DNA from: Psychrobacillus sp048572895
GTDB taxonomy: Bacteria > Bacillota > Bacilli > Bacillales_A > Planococcaceae
Direction of reading: 5' to 3'
Length of the DNA stretch: 64,000 nt
Assembly: GCF_048572895.1 (NCBI RefSeq)
Contig: NZ_CP183878.1
Coordinates: 1,178,001-1,242,000, forward strand
The notes below the pieces were generated by a model. That model was not told where the DNA came from. It was given only the letters and a program-made list of their open reading frames with translations, and made no database searches. The position numbers and the translations under genes are program-made. Shown piece after piece: positions 1-8,006 of the stretch (its first letter is position 1; every line of letters begins with the position of its first letter).

Positions 1-1
1 A

Positions 2-3000
2 GTTGCTCTTGATTTTGCGGAAATTAGTGTGACTAGAAGGGTATTTCGTTCGGGAGACAGTGAATATCTGTTAAACAAACAAACATGTAGGCTAAAGGAT
101 ATTACCGATTTATTTATGGATTCGGGGCTTGGAAAAGAAGCTTTTTCTATTATTTCCCAAGGACGAGTCGATGAAATATTAAATAGTCGGCCAGAAGATC
201 GTCGTACGATTTTTGAGGAAACTGCGGGTGTCCTAAGGTATAAGCAGCGTAAAAAGAAAGCTGAATTCAAGCTGATTGAAACAGATGATAACTTAAACCG
301 TGTGTTAGATATTTTGCATGAATTGGATGGTCGTATGGAGCCACTGCAAATCCAGTCTTCTTTGGCATCCGATTATTTAATGATGTCGGAAGAGCTTAAG
401 GATATTGAAATTGCAGTAATTTCCCATGATTTAAGACTATTTGTTCAAGAGAATATAGAATTACAAAAAAAACTAGAAGAACTCCAGCAAATCAAACAGT
501 CTTTGCTATTACAAATTGATGAATTGGAAAAAAATATTCAACAACATAGAAAAGTAATGTCTGATATCGATGAAAAGTTAGATACAGAGCAAAGCGAACT
601 AGTAGAGTCAAGTTCTGAGCTAGAACGTTTAGAAGGCAGAAAACTGCTTTTGGCAGAGAAACAGCAAAATGCCAGTCAGCAAATATCGCAGCTAAAAAAA
701 GCGCTGGAAGAAGAACAACAAAAAGTTCAAACACTAGCAGAGCAATTGAAAACAAATAGTATAGCCAAATCAGAAAAACTAGCTCAACTTAAAGAGCTTC
801 GTGCCAAGAAAGTTCAAATCGATCATGTGTTAAGTAAATCAGCTTCCGAAATGGAAGAGGAAATTGAAGATTTGAAAAGTACTTATATCGATTTGTTAAA
901 TGAAGAAGCGACGATGAAAAACGAAATGAAGCATATGGAGCAACAACTTCACTTTGAATTAGTTTCTTCTGAAAAAATGATTTCAGATTATCAGGAGATT
1001 AAAGACGAATTAGAAAAACTAACGATCCGCAAAAATGAATTAGATCCATTATTGGCAAATTGCCAAAAGGAGCTACAACAAAAACTTGCGGATTATAAAA
1101 CCAAACGAGAAGTTTCAGACCGTTTGGAAGGCTCATTCGAAGAACAACAAACAATGCTTCAAAAAGCCTATCAAATGAAGCATCAAATGCAAGCAAGAAG
1201 AGATTCATTGGAAGAGTTAGAATCTGAGTTTTCAGGGTTTTTCCAAGGAGTTAAAGAGGTTCTAATTGCACGAGATAAAAAGGAACTAAAAGGCATTCAC
1301 GGGGCAGTTGCAGAGCTAATTCAAATACCAGAATCGTATATGACTGCAATTGATACTGCTATTGGACCCCAATCTCAGCATATAATTACAGATAGTAGCC
1401 AGGATGCCAGAATTGCAATAGATTGGTTAAAAAAGAAAAGAGTAGGTCGAGCAACATTCCTACCGCTACAGGTTATGAAATCTCGTAAACTAAATGAATA
1501 TACACTAGATTCTATTAAGGATCATCCGTCTTTTGTCGATACGGCAGATAAACTTGTAAATTATTTAGATGGTTATCAAATTATTGTAGAAAATCTACTT
1601 GGTAATATTATTATTGCCAAAGATTTAAAAGGAGCCAATGAAATGGCTGCCCGGCTGCAATATAAATTCCGTTTCGTTACTTTAGATGGTGATGTAGTGA
1701 ATGCGGGAGGTTCTTTAACAGGGGGATCTGTTAAACAGCAATCTTCTTTATTTACTCGTAAAGCAGAGCTAGAACAACTAAATGTTAAACTGGTGGAATT
1801 AGAAAAATCCGTTTTAGAAGCCGAAGTTTCTGTTTCCAAAAGAAAGCAAGAAGTACAAGAATTGAAAAAAGATCTTGAAGAAACTCGACTCTTTGGAGAA
1901 CAACTAAGAGAACTAGAACACAAACTACTCTCAGAAACTAGAGAATGTGCCGCAATAATTTCTAGATTGACGAGTCAATTATTGGAGTATGATGAAGAAA
2001 AAACAGAAAAGAATCATCTCCATGAAGGCTTAGTTCGAAAAAAAGAACAAACTGCTTCCAGAAGCGCAGAAATTAACGAGTCATTGACTTCTATTCAGAA
2101 AACAATCGACGAATTACAAATATTGAAACAACAATCTCTACAGGAAAAAGATAAATTCCAAAATGAATTAGGTGAATTACTATCTCTGATCGCAGTGGTC
2201 AATGAACAAATTTCTCAACTAGAGAAGGAAAATATTCTTTTAGATCAATCTAGCGCATCGAGTACACAAAAAGTGGCAACCTTACAAAAGGAAATTGCCT
2301 GGTATGAAAATGATGACCAAGGTGGAACATCTCCTGAAGAATTGCTGAAACTAATAGAACAGCATAAATTGAAAAAAGAACATTTGGTTGTCCAAATTCA
2401 ATCAGGTAGAACTAAGCGAACGGGACTTGCACAAACAATTTTACAAGCAGAGATTACATTTAAGCAATTACAGCAACAAGCTAATATACAACTTACAGAA
2501 GAACGTACATTAGATATAAAACAAAGTAAAATAGAAGTAGAAATGAAAACTTTACAAAATCATTTAGAAGAAGCATATGAAATGACATTGGAAGAAGCTG
2601 AGCGGGATTATCCATTTGAAATGGAAGAAGATCTAGCTCGTAAAAAGGTTAAATTATTGAGACGCTCTATTGAGGAATTAGGTCCGATAAATCTTAGTTC
2701 GATTCAGGAATATGAACAAGTAAATGAACGCCATTCATTCTTGACAGAACAAAGAGAAGATCTGTTATCTGCTCAAGAAACATTGCATGAGGTTATCAAA
2801 GAAATGGATGAAGAGATGACAATTCGTTTTGAAACAACCTTCAATGAAATCAGGCGTCATTTTAAAGTGGTGTTCCGAGAATTATTTGGTGGTGGTCAGG
2901 CAGATTTAGTATTAACTGATCCCTCCTCATTACTTGATACGGGCATCGATATTCTAGCCCAACCCCCAGGAAAAAAACTACAAAACCTTTCTTTATTATC

Positions 3001-3286
3001 TGGTGGGGAACGAGCGCTAACTGCCATTGCTTTACTATTTTCTATTTTACGTACACGCCCAGTTCCATTTTGTATTTTGGATGAAGTAGAAGCAGCGTTG
3101 GATGAAGCTAACGTAACTCGATATAGCGATTATTTGAGAAAATTCAGTCATGATACGCAGTTTATCGTTATTACACATCGTAAGGGAACAATGGAGGGAG
3201 CAGACGTCCTGTATGGTATTACAATGCAGGAATCTGGTATATCTAAATTAGTTTCTGTTAAATTAGAAGCGGAATTAGTAACTTAA
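2..3286 (+). CDS. smc: Chromosome partition protein SMC (5' truncated by window edge)
   Basis: SMC is the ATPase subunit of the SMC-ScpAB condensin that loads near oriC and organises and segregates the chromosome. The reading frame is already open at base 2, so roughly the first 90-100 residues, including the Walker A loop, lie outside the window. Visible parts in order are the end of the N-terminal head with the Q-loop (SQGRVDEIL, near base 160), a long Glu/Lys/Gln-rich coiled coil, the hinge (about bases 1230-1760, with the GGSLTGGS turn), the returning coiled coil, and the C-terminal head. The head carries the ABC signature LSGGERALTA (near base 3000) and Walker B/D-loop ILDEVEAALDEANV (near base 3080). 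About 1094 residues are visible against about 1186 for the family. ftsY follows after 13 bases, the usual Bacillus order. Confidence 0.97.
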   Translation, partial: VALDFAEISVTRRVFRSGDSEYLLNKQTCRLKDITDLFMDSGLGKEAFSIISQGRVDEILNSRPEDRRTIFEETAGVLRYKQRKKKAEFKLIETDDNLNRVLDILHELDGRMEPLQIQSSLASDYLMMSEELKDIEIAVISHDLRLFVQENIELQKKLEELQQIKQSLLLQIDELEKNIQQHRKVMSDIDEKLDTEQSELVESSSELERLEGRKLLLAEKQQNASQQISQLKKALEEEQQKVQTLAEQLKTNSIAKSEKLAQLKELRAKKVQIDHVLSKSASEMEEEIEDLKSTYIDLLNEEATMKNEMKHMEQQLHFELVSSEKMISDYQEIKDELEKLTIRKNELDPLLANCQKELQQKLADYKTKREVSDRLEGSFEEQQTMLQKAYQMKHQMQARRDSLEELESEFSGFFQGVKEVLIARDKKELKGIHGAVAELIQIPESYMTAIDTAIGPQSQHIITDSSQDARIAIDWLKKKRVGRATFLPLQVMKSRKLNEYTLDSIKDHPSFVDTADKLVNYLDGYQIIVENLLGNIIIAKDLKGANEMAARLQYKFRFVTLDGDVVNAGGSLTGGSVKQQSSLFTRKAELEQLNVKLVELEKSVLEAEVSVSKRKQEVQELKKDLEETRLFGEQLRELEHKLLSETRECAAIISRLTSQLLEYDEEKTEKNHLHEGLVRKKEQTASRSAEINESLTSIQKTIDELQILKQQSLQEKDKFQNELGELLSLIAVVNEQISQLEKENILLDQSSASSTQKVATLQKEIAWYENDDQGGTSPEELLKLIEQHKLKKEHLVVQIQSGRTKRTGLAQTILQAEITFKQLQQQANIQLTEERTLDIKQSKIEVEMKTLQNHLEEAYEMTLEEAERDYPFEMEEDLARKKVKLLRRSIEELGPINLSSIQEYEQVNERHSFLTEQREDLLSAQETLHEVIKEMDEEMTIRFETTFNEIRRHFKVVFRELFGGGQADLVLTDPSSLLDTGIDILAQPPGKKLQNLSLLSGGERALTAIALLFSILRTRPVPFCILDEVEAALDEANVTRYSDYLRKFSHDTQFIVITHRKGTMEGADVLYGITMQESGISKLVSVKLEAELVT

Positions 3287-3299
3287 AAGGAGTTTATAT

Positions 3300-4319
3300 A
3301 TGAGCTTTTTTAAAAAATTTAAAGAAAAAATGTTAGGCTCTACACCAGAAGCGGAAGAAACAGTTTCGATTACAAATAAGTTTAAGGAAGGTCTTTCTAA
3401 GACAAGAAACCAATTTACGTCAAGGGTCAATGATTTAGTTGCCAAATATCGTAAAGTGGACGAAGACTTTTTTGAGGAACTGGAGGAAATTTTACTTCAA
3501 GCAGATGTAGGCTTTGAAACAGTGACAGAATTGATGGATTCATTGCGATTTGAAGTACAACGTAAAAATATTAAAGATACTTCCGGAATTCAATCGGTTA
3601 TTTCTGAGAAACTAGTAGACATTTATAATGCTGGAGAAGACGACATAACGGAACTTGAACTAGAAGAAAGTGGATTATCTGTTATTTTGTTTGTTGGTGT
3701 AAACGGTGTTGGTAAAACAACGACTATCGGAAAACTTGCTCATCGTTTAAAAGGCGAAGGGAAAAATGTCATGCTAGCGGCTGGAGATACTTTCCGTGCA
3801 GGAGCAATTGACCAGCTTCAAGTCTGGGGAGACAGAGTGGGAGTTGAAGTTATTAAGCAATCTGAAGGCTCAGATCCTGCTGCTGTGATGTACGATGCGG
3901 TAAGAGCTGCTAAATCACGTGGTGTGGATGTATTGATCTGTGATACTGCAGGTAGATTGCAAAACAAAGTAAACTTAATGAATGAGCTTGAAAAAATTCA
4001 TCGGGTAATTTCTCGCGAGATACCTGATGCTCCGCATGAGGTGCTCCTTGCTCTTGATGCTACTACTGGGCAAAATGCACTCGTTCAAGCACAGACATTT
4101 AAAGAAGTTACGAATGTAACTGGGATTGTCTTAACGAAGCTAGACGGTACTGCAAAAGGTGGTATCGTGCTTGCAATACGCAATAAACTTCATATCCCGG
4201 TAAAGTTTGTTGGTTTAGGGGAACAAATGGATGACTTGCAACCATTTGATGCTGAAAAGTATGTATATGGGCTTTTTGCCGATGGATTGGATTTAGAGGA
4301 AGAAGAGTCAGACAAGTAA
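3300..4319 (+). CDS. ftsY: Signal recognition particle receptor FtsY
   Basis: FtsY is the membrane-associated SRP receptor GTPase. It binds Ffh-nascent chain complexes and hands them to the Sec translocon, both GTPases being activated in the heterodimer. The 339-residue protein has a short charged A region, an N domain of helices and a G domain. Visible motifs are G1 GVNGVGKTT (about residues 132-140), DTAGR (about 215) and TKLDG (about 280), followed by the GLGEQMDDL closing loop. The start ATG has AAAGGAG about 8 bases upstream. It is the short Gram-positive form without the large acidic extension of E. coli FtsY. It is cotranscribed with smc judging by the 13-base gap. Confidence 0.97.
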   Translation: MSFFKKFKEKMLGSTPEAEETVSITNKFKEGLSKTRNQFTSRVNDLVAKYRKVDEDFFEELEEILLQADVGFETVTELMDSLRFEVQRKNIKDTSGIQSVISEKLVDIYNAGEDDITELELEESGLSVILFVGVNGVGKTTTIGKLAHRLKGEGKNVMLAAGDTFRAGAIDQLQVWGDRVGVEVIKQSEGSDPAAVMYDAVRAAKSRGVDVLICDTAGRLQNKVNLMNELEKIHRVISREIPDAPHEVLLALDATTGQNALVQAQTFKEVTNVTGIVLTKLDGTAKGGIVLAIRNKLHIPVKFVGLGEQMDDLQPFDAEKYVYGLFADGLDLEEEESDK

Positions 4320-4399
4320 TTTTACTTGACAGAAGTCGCTTCTCTTACTAAACTATAGTATGACAAGTAATTATATAGTTGTTGTACACTCATAATCAC

Positions 4400-4555
4400 T
4401 AGCCTCCGGCGGATGTCACAGATTTTGGAAGGATTAAAAAGGATGTTAGTCTAAATTGATCGCGTCTATGCGACAACGGCTAACTGACCTGCATCACACA
4501 GGCCCCAACACAATTCAAAATCTGGACGCAATTACGTCAAGGCGTAATTGATATG
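4400..4555. repeat. Structured intergenic element carrying hairpin module C (copy C1)
   Basis: The gap between ftsY and ylxM holds a compact structured sequence rather than a gene. Outer inverted arms are CAGATTTTG (4419-4427) and CAAAATCTG (4516-4524). A perfect 8-bp hairpin, CAATTACG/CGTAATTG, follows at 4529-4550. Between the arms, about 4440-4504, lies a 65-base module of three consecutive hairpins: GTTAGTC/GGCTAAC (4445-4451 with 4478-4484), TCGC/GCGA (4460-4463 with 4470-4473) and CCTG/CAGG (4488-4491 with 4499-4502). The same module, with altered bases but the same pairing plan, recurs at 55391-55456 and 61172-61237 in a different surrounding element. No open frame of note crosses it. 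Confidence 0.65.
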
Positions 4556-4571
4556 GTAAGGAGAGATGGGA

Positions 4572-4901
4572 ATGATTGAAAAAACAACTCGCATGAATTT
4601 TCTCTTCGATTTTTACCAAGCTTTACTAACAGATAAACAAAGAAGCTATATGCAACTTTATTATTTAGATGATTTATCCCTTGGAGAAATTGCAGAAGAA
4701 TATACTATTTCAAGGCAGGCAGTATATGATAATATACGTCGAACTGAAGCTATGCTAGAAGAGTATGAGGAAAAACTTAGCCTGTTTTCTAAATTTCAAC
4801 GTAGACAAGAAACTGTTGAGAACCTGCTTTTTCTTGTAAAAGATCAATCATCTGAAAAAGAACTGATTCAACTCATTAATCAATTAAAAGAATGGGATTA
4901 G
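4572..4901 (+). CDS. ylxM: YlxM, SRP-associated helix-turn-helix protein
   Basis: YlxM is a small predicted DNA-binding-fold protein encoded just before ffh in Gram-positive bacteria. In streptococci its homologue associates with SRP components and modulates Ffh GTPase activity; its role elsewhere is unclear. The 109-residue product has a sigma-70 region 4-like helix-turn-helix in the first 60 residues (LSLGEIAEEY, then SRQAVYDNI) and a coiled-coil C-terminal half. An earlier in-frame ATG at 4566 lies only 3 bases after the ribosome binding site AAGGAG, whereas 4572 has good spacing and aligns with the B. subtilis N-terminus (...EKTTRMN...). It stands 13 bases ahead of ffh and is separated from ftsY by the structured element. 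Confidence 0.9.
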   Translation: MIEKTTRMNFLFDFYQALLTDKQRSYMQLYYLDDLSLGEIAEEYTISRQAVYDNIRRTEAMLEEYEEKLSLFSKFQRRQETVENLLFLVKDQSSEKELIQLINQLKEWD

Positions 4902-4914
4902 GAGGCGAACGAGC

Positions 4915-6270
4915 ATGGCATTTGAAGGATTAGCTGAGCGACTCCAAGGTACACTTCAGAAGATTAAAGGTAAAGGGAAAATTTCTGAAGCCGATGTAAA
5001 AGAAATGATGAGAGAAGTCAGGTATGCACTTCTTGAGGCAGACGTTAACTTGAAAGTAGTAAAAGAATTCGTCAAAAATGTATCGGATCGTGCCGTTGGG
5101 CAAGACGTGATGAAAAGTTTAACCCCTGGTCAGCAAGTTGTTAAAATCGTTAAAGATGAATTGACTGAACTGATGGGTGGGGAACAAAGTCAAATTGCTT
5201 TCTCTACTAGACCCCCGACCGTTATTATGATGGTCGGTTTACAGGGCGCAGGGAAAACAACAACGACAGGTAAATTGGCCAATGTTCTGCGTAAAAAGTA
5301 TAATAAAAAGCCATTATTGGTTGCTGCGGATATTTATAGACCAGCGGCTGTTCAACAGCTACAAACAATTGGGAAACAGCTTTCATTACCGGTGTTTGCA
5401 TTAGGAACTGATATTTCTCCCGTTGAAATAGTCAAACAGGCTATAGAGCAAGCTAAGGAAGAACATCATGATGTAGTTATTATCGATACTGCAGGACGTC
5501 TTCATATTGATGAGACACTTATGCAGGAGTTAAAGGATATCCGTGCGATTAAAGAGCCTGATGAGGTATTTTTAGTTGTAGATGCAATGACTGGTCAAGA
5601 TGCAGTCAATGTAGCGAATAACTTTAATGAGGCTATAGGTATTACTGGTGTTGTTTTAACGAAGTTAGATGGAGACACACGTGGTGGTGCTGCACTATCA
5701 ATTCGTTCCGTTACTCAAAAACCGATTAAATTTGTCGGGATGGGTGAAAAAATGGATGCGTTAGAGCCTTTCCACCCGGAGAGAATGGCTTCTCGAATTT
5801 TAGGTATGGGCGATATGATGTCACTTATCGAAAAAGCCCAGGCGAATGTCGATGAAGAACGTGCGAAGGAATTAGAAGAAAAATTCCGCACACAGAGTTT
5901 TACATTCGACGATTTCTTAGAACAGATCGGCCAAGTGAAACAAATGGGACCTTTAGATGAAATTCTAAAAATGCTTCCCGGTGCAGGTAAAATCAAAGGA
6001 TTGGAAAATGCGAAGGTGGACGAAAAACAGATGGATCGTGTAGAAGCCATCATTTATTCGATGACTACGCAAGAAAAAACAACTCCCGAGATTATTAATG
6101 GAGCAAGAAAAAAGAGAATTGCTAAAGGATCTGGTACATCTATTCAAGATATAAACAGATTATTAAAACAATTCGAAGATATGAAAAAAATGATGAAACA
6201 AATGACCAACATGCAGCAAAAAGGCAAGAAAAAGATGAAAATGCCTGGTCTGGACTCATTGTTTAAGTAA
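4915..6270 (+). CDS. ffh: Signal recognition particle protein Ffh
   Basis: Ffh is the SRP54 GTPase that binds 4.5S/6S scRNA and hydrophobic signal sequences and pairs with FtsY at the membrane. The 451-residue protein has an N domain (about 1-90), a G domain with G1 GLQGAGKTTT (about 108-117), DTAGR (about 192) and TKLDGDTRGGA (about 249), and a methionine-rich M domain from about 300. The M domain ends in repeated KMM/QM/KMKM stretches, as needed for signal peptide and RNA binding. AGGAGG lies 9-10 bases before the ATG. The SRP RNA gene is not in this window. Confidence 0.98.
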   Translation: MAFEGLAERLQGTLQKIKGKGKISEADVKEMMREVRYALLEADVNLKVVKEFVKNVSDRAVGQDVMKSLTPGQQVVKIVKDELTELMGGEQSQIAFSTRPPTVIMMVGLQGAGKTTTTGKLANVLRKKYNKKPLLVAADIYRPAAVQQLQTIGKQLSLPVFALGTDISPVEIVKQAIEQAKEEHHDVVIIDTAGRLHIDETLMQELKDIRAIKEPDEVFLVVDAMTGQDAVNVANNFNEAIGITGVVLTKLDGDTRGGAALSIRSVTQKPIKFVGMGEKMDALEPFHPERMASRILGMGDMMSLIEKAQANVDEERAKELEEKFRTQSFTFDDFLEQIGQVKQMGPLDEILKMLPGAGKIKGLENAKVDEKQMDRVEAIIYSMTTQEKTTPEIINGARKKRIAKGSGTSIQDINRLLKQFEDMKKMMKQMTNMQQKGKKKMKMPGLDSLFK

Positions 6271-6297
6271 AAAATATAGGGTGTTAAGAAAAAACAC

Positions 6298-6326
6298 TTT
6301 ACAAACAAATAAAAGCTTGATAATAT
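6298..6326 (+). promoter_or_regulatory. Predicted SigA promoter for rpsP-khpA
   Basis: TTTACA (6298-6303) and TAATAT (6321-6326) are separated by exactly 17 bases, close to the vegetative consensus. This leaves a leader of about 30 bases to the rpsP ribosome binding site. A short GTGTT/AACAC inverted pair precedes it after ffh but lacks a T-run. Confidence 0.6.
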
Positions 6327-6363
6327 ACTATCTTGTGTGAAACTATTCGGAGGTGCAATGAAA

Positions 6364-6636
6364 ATGGCAGTAAAAATTCGTTTAAAACGTATCGGAGCTA
6401 AAAAGTCTCCTTTCTATCGTATTGTAGTAGCAGACTCTCGCTCACCGCGTGATGGTCGTCAAATTGAAACAGTAGGTACTTACAACCCACTTACTAAACC
6501 AGCTGAAGTTAAAATTAACGAAGAATTAGCGTTAAAATGGCTTCAAGACGGTGCGAAACCATCTGATACAGTACGTAACTTGTTCTCAGAACAAGGAATT
6601 ATGGAAAAATTCCATAACGCAAAACTCGGCAAATAA
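6364..6636 (+). CDS. rpsP: 30S ribosomal protein S16
   Basis: S16 is an early-binding protein of the 30S subunit body. The 90-residue sequence starts MAVKIRLKRIG and contains the conserved FYRIVVADSRSPRDG and ETVGTYNP segments, matching the B. subtilis length exactly. Upstream in-frame starts at 6337 and 6358 are unlikely: GGAGG at 6349-6353 is correctly spaced (10 bases) only for 6364. It is followed 14 bases later by khpA, forming a two-gene unit with its own promoter and a terminator after khpA. Confidence 0.98.
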   Translation: MAVKIRLKRIGAKKSPFYRIVVADSRSPRDGRQIETVGTYNPLTKPAEVKINEELALKWLQDGAKPSDTVRNLFSEQGIMEKFHNAKLGK

Positions 6637-6650
6637 TCGGAGGGGACAAT

Positions 6651-6884
6651 GTGAAGCAGCTGATCGAAGCAATCGTTAAACCGATAGTTGATTATCCAGA
6701 AAATGTGAGGGTTGAAAAAGATGAAAGTGTAAACCGTATAGTTTATAAACTTTCTGTTCATCCTGAAGATATGGGAAAAGTAATTGGCAAACAAGGGCGT
6801 GTCGCGAAAGCAATTCGTACAATTGTTTACTCAGCAGCAGGCAGTCACCAAAAGAAAAAAACATATGTCGACATATTAGATTAA
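6651..6884 (+). CDS. khpA: KH-domain RNA-binding protein KhpA (YlqC)
   Basis: KhpA is a small single KH-domain protein. With KhpB/Jag it forms an RNA chaperone-like complex affecting cell-size and envelope genes in Gram-positive bacteria. The 77-residue product carries the KH signature GKVIGKQGRVAKAIR (about residues 44-58), with the GxxG loop intact. The start is GTG at 6651 with a strong GGAGGGG 5 bases upstream. In B. subtilis the next gene is ylqD; here transcription appears to stop at a hairpin terminator and repeats follow. Confidence 0.95.
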   Translation: MKQLIEAIVKPIVDYPENVRVEKDESVNRIVYKLSVHPEDMGKVIGKQGRVAKAIRTIVYSAAGSHQKKKTYVDILD

Positions 6885-6912
6885 AGGAAGAACAATTTGT
6901 TCTTCCTTTTTT
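6884..6912 (+). terminator. Intrinsic terminator after khpA
   Basis: AAGGAAGAACAA and TTGTTCTTCCTT form a near-perfect stem with a very short loop, followed by a run of T residues. It overlaps the khpA stop region and would end the rpsP-khpA transcript. Confidence 0.8.
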
Positions 6913-6969
6913 GATAGCTAATTATTCAGCGTTTTTGGTATTTATAAGAATTGAATAGAACAGTAATCC

Positions 6970-7064
6970 TGTTGATTTCCGTTTCAGGTGGACGCTTTCC
7001 GCGGGCGTTGCCTTAGCCTCCTCGCTGTTCCCGCTGGAGTCGCCACCTTGCACTGCAATCAATA
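6970..7064 (-). repeat. Family B repeat, copy B1 (shorter form)
   Basis: This is a copy of a GC-richer MITE-like element that recurs at 7289-7417 and 35356-35482. Its outer ends are TGTTGATT (6970-6977) and AATCAAT (7057-7063), a near-perfect terminal inverted repeat. The internal core reads, on the minus strand, GGCGACTCCAGCGGGAACAG then CCCGCGGAAAGCGTCC. Compared with the other two copies it lacks about 30 bases in the middle and lies in the opposite orientation. No coding potential is seen. Confidence 0.8.
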
Positions 7065-7288
7065 CTGTGAGTAGTGCTCAACTTTTAAATTAAGCAAAGC
7101 TTATTGCTAAGATAAAAAGATTAGACTAATTTTTAGTAATCAACTCAAATTACTTGTAATCTTTTATGAATTATAAAAGCTATCCAATAATAGAGGAAAA
7201 AGAGAATTTAAATTTATACGATGAAGAAAGAGAAATACGACTTATTTAGGTGATTTAGTATTTAACTTTCTTTATACTAAGGGAATAT
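7065..7288. other. AT-rich spacer between inverted family B repeats
   Basis: About 220 bases of AT-rich sequence sit between the oppositely oriented copies B1 and B2, at the place where B. subtilis carries ylqD. I found no open frame longer than about a dozen codons and no recognisable remnant of YlqD. A TATACT hexamer near 7271 could be a -10 element, but no good -35 is visible, so I do not call a promoter. Confidence 0.5.
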
Positions 7289-7417
7289 TGTTGAATGGAG
7301 CGCAGAGCGGCGACTCCAGTGGAACAGCACGAGCTGAAGACCCTGGACAGAGCGTAGCGAGGGAAGCGGCTAAAGCCGTGCCCACGGAAAGCGTCCGCTC
7401 GGAGCGGAAATCAACGG
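7289..7417 (+). repeat. Family B repeat, copy B2
   Basis: This is a full-length copy of the family B element, in the same orientation as the copy at 35356 and inverted relative to B1. It begins TGTTGAAT and ends AAATCAAC, giving imperfect terminal inverted repeats. The internal arms GCGGCGACTCCAG and GAAAGCGTCCGC are partly self-complementary, so the element can fold into a long imperfect hairpin. It ends about 60 bases before the rimM ribosome binding site. Confidence 0.8.
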
Positions 7418-7487
7418 CATATCTACGTTTTTATTTTTAGAGAACCGGGTCTCTTTGCCAGGTTTTTCTAACTAGGAGGTAATCTTA

Positions 7488-8006
7488 ATGGAATGGTTTA
7501 ATGTAGGTAAGATAGTAAATACACATGGTATTTGGGGTGAGGTTCGAGTAATCTCTACGACAGACTTTGCAGACGAACGCTATGAAGTTGGAAGTGAGTT
7601 AGCTTTACATAAAGCGGATGGCTCTAAACCAATTATGGTTAAAGTGGCAAGTCATCGTCAGCATAAGAACTTTGATTTATTAACTTTTGAAGGATACTCA
7701 TTGTTGAAGGATGTTGAAGCATTTCGAAATGCAATTTTAAAGGTTTCTGAAAAATATCTTTCTGAGCTAGAAGAGAATGAGTTCTATTTTCACGAAATTA
7801 TAGGCTGTACAGTAGAATCTACTGAAGGTGAAATCATTGGAACTATTACTGAAATTATTCAAACGGGTGCCAATGATGTTTGGACCGTGAAGCCAGAAAA
7901 AGGCAAAAAAGACCATTATATTCCGTATATTGAAGACGTAGTGAAATCAATTGATATTGAACACAAGAAAATCACAATAGAAGTATTGGATGGTTTGCTA
8001 TCATGA
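7488..8006 (+). CDS. rimM: 16S rRNA processing/ribosome maturation factor RimM
   Basis: RimM binds ribosomal protein S19 and helps assemble the 30S head and process pre-16S rRNA. The 172-residue sequence opens with the conserved NVGKIVNTHGIWGEVRV segment and has the usual N-terminal beta-barrel followed by the C-terminal PRC-barrel domain with IPYIEDVVKSID near the end. AGGAGG lies about 8 bases before the ATG. The stop codon overlaps the start of trmD, so the two are translationally coupled. Unlike B. subtilis, it is separated from khpA by about 600 bases of repeats and a terminator, so it needs its own promoter. Confidence 0.96.
   Translation: MEWFNVGKIVNTHGIWGEVRVISTTDFADERYEVGSELALHKADGSKPIMVKVASHRQHKNFDLLTFEGYSLLKDVEAFRNAILKVSEKYLSELEENEFYFHEIIGCTVESTEGEIIGTITEIIQTGANDVWTVKPEKGKKDHYIPYIEDVVKSIDIEHKKITIEVLDGLLS

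Noticed and set aside
492..1923. Antisense open frames opposite smc
   Set aside because: They mirror the biased codon use of the coiled coil, lack ribosome binding sites and give leucine/serine-rich products without recognisable domains.
4320..4565. SRP RNA (4.5S/6S scRNA) between ftsY and ylxM-ffh
   Set aside because: Location was tempting, but the conserved GGAA tetraloop helix 8 sequence is not present; the hairpins match repeat modules elsewhere in the window.
7186..7260. Small frame between the family B repeats as a ylqD remnant
   Set aside because: The longest frame is about 11 codons and bears no resemblance to YlqD.
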